Source: Nocardia pneumoniae NBRC 100136 (lineage in GTDB: Bacteria; Actinomycetota; Actinomycetes; Mycobacteriales; Mycobacteriaceae). Taken from it: DNA of 64,000 nucleotides. Position 1 is the stretch's first letter, and every line of letters begins with the position of its first letter. Positions 63,017-64,000 of this stretch are shown in pieces. Below the pieces are notes generated by a model that was not told where the DNA came from, ran no database searches, and worked only from the letters and a program-made list of their open reading frames with translations. The stretch spans positions 1 to 64,000 of the forward strand of contig NZ_BAGF01000027.1 in NCBI RefSeq assembly GCF_000308755.1, in the 5' to 3' direction. Both the position numbers and the translations under genes were made by a program.

Positions 63017-63089
63017 CGCGGCCGGATGGTTTCCGGCTGCAGCGGCCCTGTCCGGCGGCGGTGGCGAACAGGGCGGATCGGGCTGGCGG

Positions 63090-64000
63090 TCAGCCGGACG
63101 TCCGTGCCGCGGCGAGCAATTCGGCGACCACGCCGGGAACGGCGTCGGCCAGCTCCGCGATGTCGGGCACCAGTTCCTTGCAGGCGATGAAGCCGAAATC
63201 GAGTTTGTCGTTGTTCGACAACACGGTCACGGTCAGCCCGGCGCCGTGGAACACCGGCCCGAACGGGTACATCGCGTCCACGCGTATGCCGAGGAAGTAC
63301 AGCGGCATCGGCGGCCCGGGCACATTGGACACCACCAGGTTGTGCACCACCGGGTGCATTTCGGCCAGCTTCAGCGACGAGTACATGCGTGCCGCGAGCC
63401 GGAACGCGTTCGGCGGAGCGTATTTCGACCAGTCCTGCAGGAAATCCGCGCCGATCAGTTCGTGTTCTTCCTTGGCCCCGCGATTGCCCTCGGCCACCGC
63501 GCGCAAGCGTTCCACCGGATCGGCGATATCGGTGCCGAGCCGCGCGAAGAGCGTGGACACCTTGTTGATGCCCGCGGTGTGCCGCGTCGAGTCGTGCACG
63601 GACACCGGGACGGACGCGATCAGCGATCGATCCGGCAGTTCATCGTGCCGTTCGAGATAGGCGCGCAATGCCCCGGCCACGACGGTCAGCAGCACGTCGT
63701 TCACCTTGACCCCGAACGCCGAGCGGATCTCCTTGACGGCGTCGAGCTCGGCATCGATGAACGCGACGGTGCGATGCGGGGTGATGGCCAGGTTGAACGG
63801 CGTGCGCGGAGCGGAAAAGGGTATGGCCATGCCGGTCTTGTTGTGTCGGCGGCGCTGGGCGAATCCGGCGACCACGCCGAGGGTTTTCGGCACCATGCCG
63901 AGCATGCCCGCTTTGGTCGGGAACTTCACCACCGCCTCCGCCAGCAGGCGCCAGTCGCTCGGCTTCGGTTCGGGGTGCCACTCTTCCTCGGGCACCGGCT
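63090..64000 (-). CDS. Wax ester synthase/diacylglycerol acyltransferase (WS/DGAT), C-terminal part
   Basis: The C-terminal domain of a WS/DGAT enzyme is complete from about residue 1 of the visible part: FSAPRTPFNLAITPHRTVAFIDAELDAVKEIRSAFGVKVNDVLLTVVAGALRAYL, SVHDSTRHTAGINKVSTLFARLGTDIADPVERLRAV, and the family motif VVSNVPGPPMPLYFLG. The N-terminal condensation domain with HHxxxDG lies beyond the right edge. Makes triacylglycerol or wax esters from acyl-CoA. Its start is outside the window. Confidence 0.9.
   Translation of the reverse strand, partial: PVPEEEWHPEPKPSDWRLLAEAVVKFPTKAGMLGMVPKTLGVVAGFAQRRRHNKTGMAIPFSAPRTPFNLAITPHRTVAFIDAELDAVKEIRSAFGVKVNDVLLTVVAGALRAYLERHDELPDRSLIASVPVSVHDSTRHTAGINKVSTLFARLGTDIADPVERLRAVAEGNRGAKEEHELIGADFLQDWSKYAPPNAFRLAARMYSSLKLAEMHPVVHNLVVSNVPGPPMPLYFLGIRVDAMYPFGPVFHGAGLTVTVLSNNDKLDFGFIACKELVPDIAELADAVPGVVAELLAAARTSG

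Overview
The window is high-GC actinobacterial chromosome. Gene order from hemW through hrcA, dnaJ2, rsmE, phoH, ybeY, a CBS-domain membrane protein, era, an amidase, recO, uppS, smtB/zur, glyS, dgt and dnaG to a tRNA-Asn closely follows, as I remember it, the Mycobacterium tuberculosis Rv2388c-Rv2341 region. The decaprenyl diphosphate synthase, a PapA-like acyltransferase, a WS/DGAT wax-ester synthase and two KstR-type operators point to a mycolic-acid actinomycete. Nocardia is my best guess; this was inferred by eye, with no database search.

1-38 kb is a conserved housekeeping backbone with small accessory inserts. It holds proteostasis genes (hrcA, dnaJ2), ribosome and RNA maturation (rsmE, phoH, ybeY, era), prenyl carrier synthesis (uppS), zinc control (smtB, zur), translation (glyS), nucleotide and replication genes (dgt, dnaG) and several regulator/enzyme pairs with visible operators. 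Two spots are decaying: 16.3-18.0 kb (RNA-ligase and NUDIX remnants) and 30.56-30.73 kb (a collapsed MerR gene). An AraC regulator at 3.1-4.1 kb carries a one-base frameshift.

38.2-42.0 kb, just after tRNA-Asn, looks like an eroded mobile island. It contains a truncated 13E12/DUF222 gene that still has a perfect LexA box, a frameshifted VanZ-like gene, a tyrosine-integrase fragment, a GNAT acetyltransferase and a hydrolase remnant next to a TetR gene.

42.7-53.9 kb is the most interesting part: a ten-gene sugar locus in two divergent arms. The left arm (minus strand) is a group-4-like glycosyltransferase, UDP-xylose synthase, a NodU/CmcH carbamoyltransferase, a GT2, a GT9 and UDP-glucose dehydrogenase. 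The right arm (plus strand) is an aldehyde dehydrogenase, a polysaccharide pyruvyltransferase-like protein and two paralogous GT2 enzymes. Together they predict a GlcA/xylose-containing glycan decorated with carbamate and possibly pyruvate. No polymerase, flippase or ABC exporter lies inside the locus. A long imperfect inverted repeat sits in the shared promoter region.

54-64 kb holds a 14-TM efflux pump, a MerR regulator facing a DinB/maleylpyruvate-isomerase-fold protein, a flavodoxin-fold reductase, a DUF6010-like membrane protein, a CsbD-like stress protein, a secreted lipase, and a lipid/steroid-like group (SDR, MaoC hydratase, alpha/beta hydrolase, WS/DGAT) with two matches to the KstR consensus.
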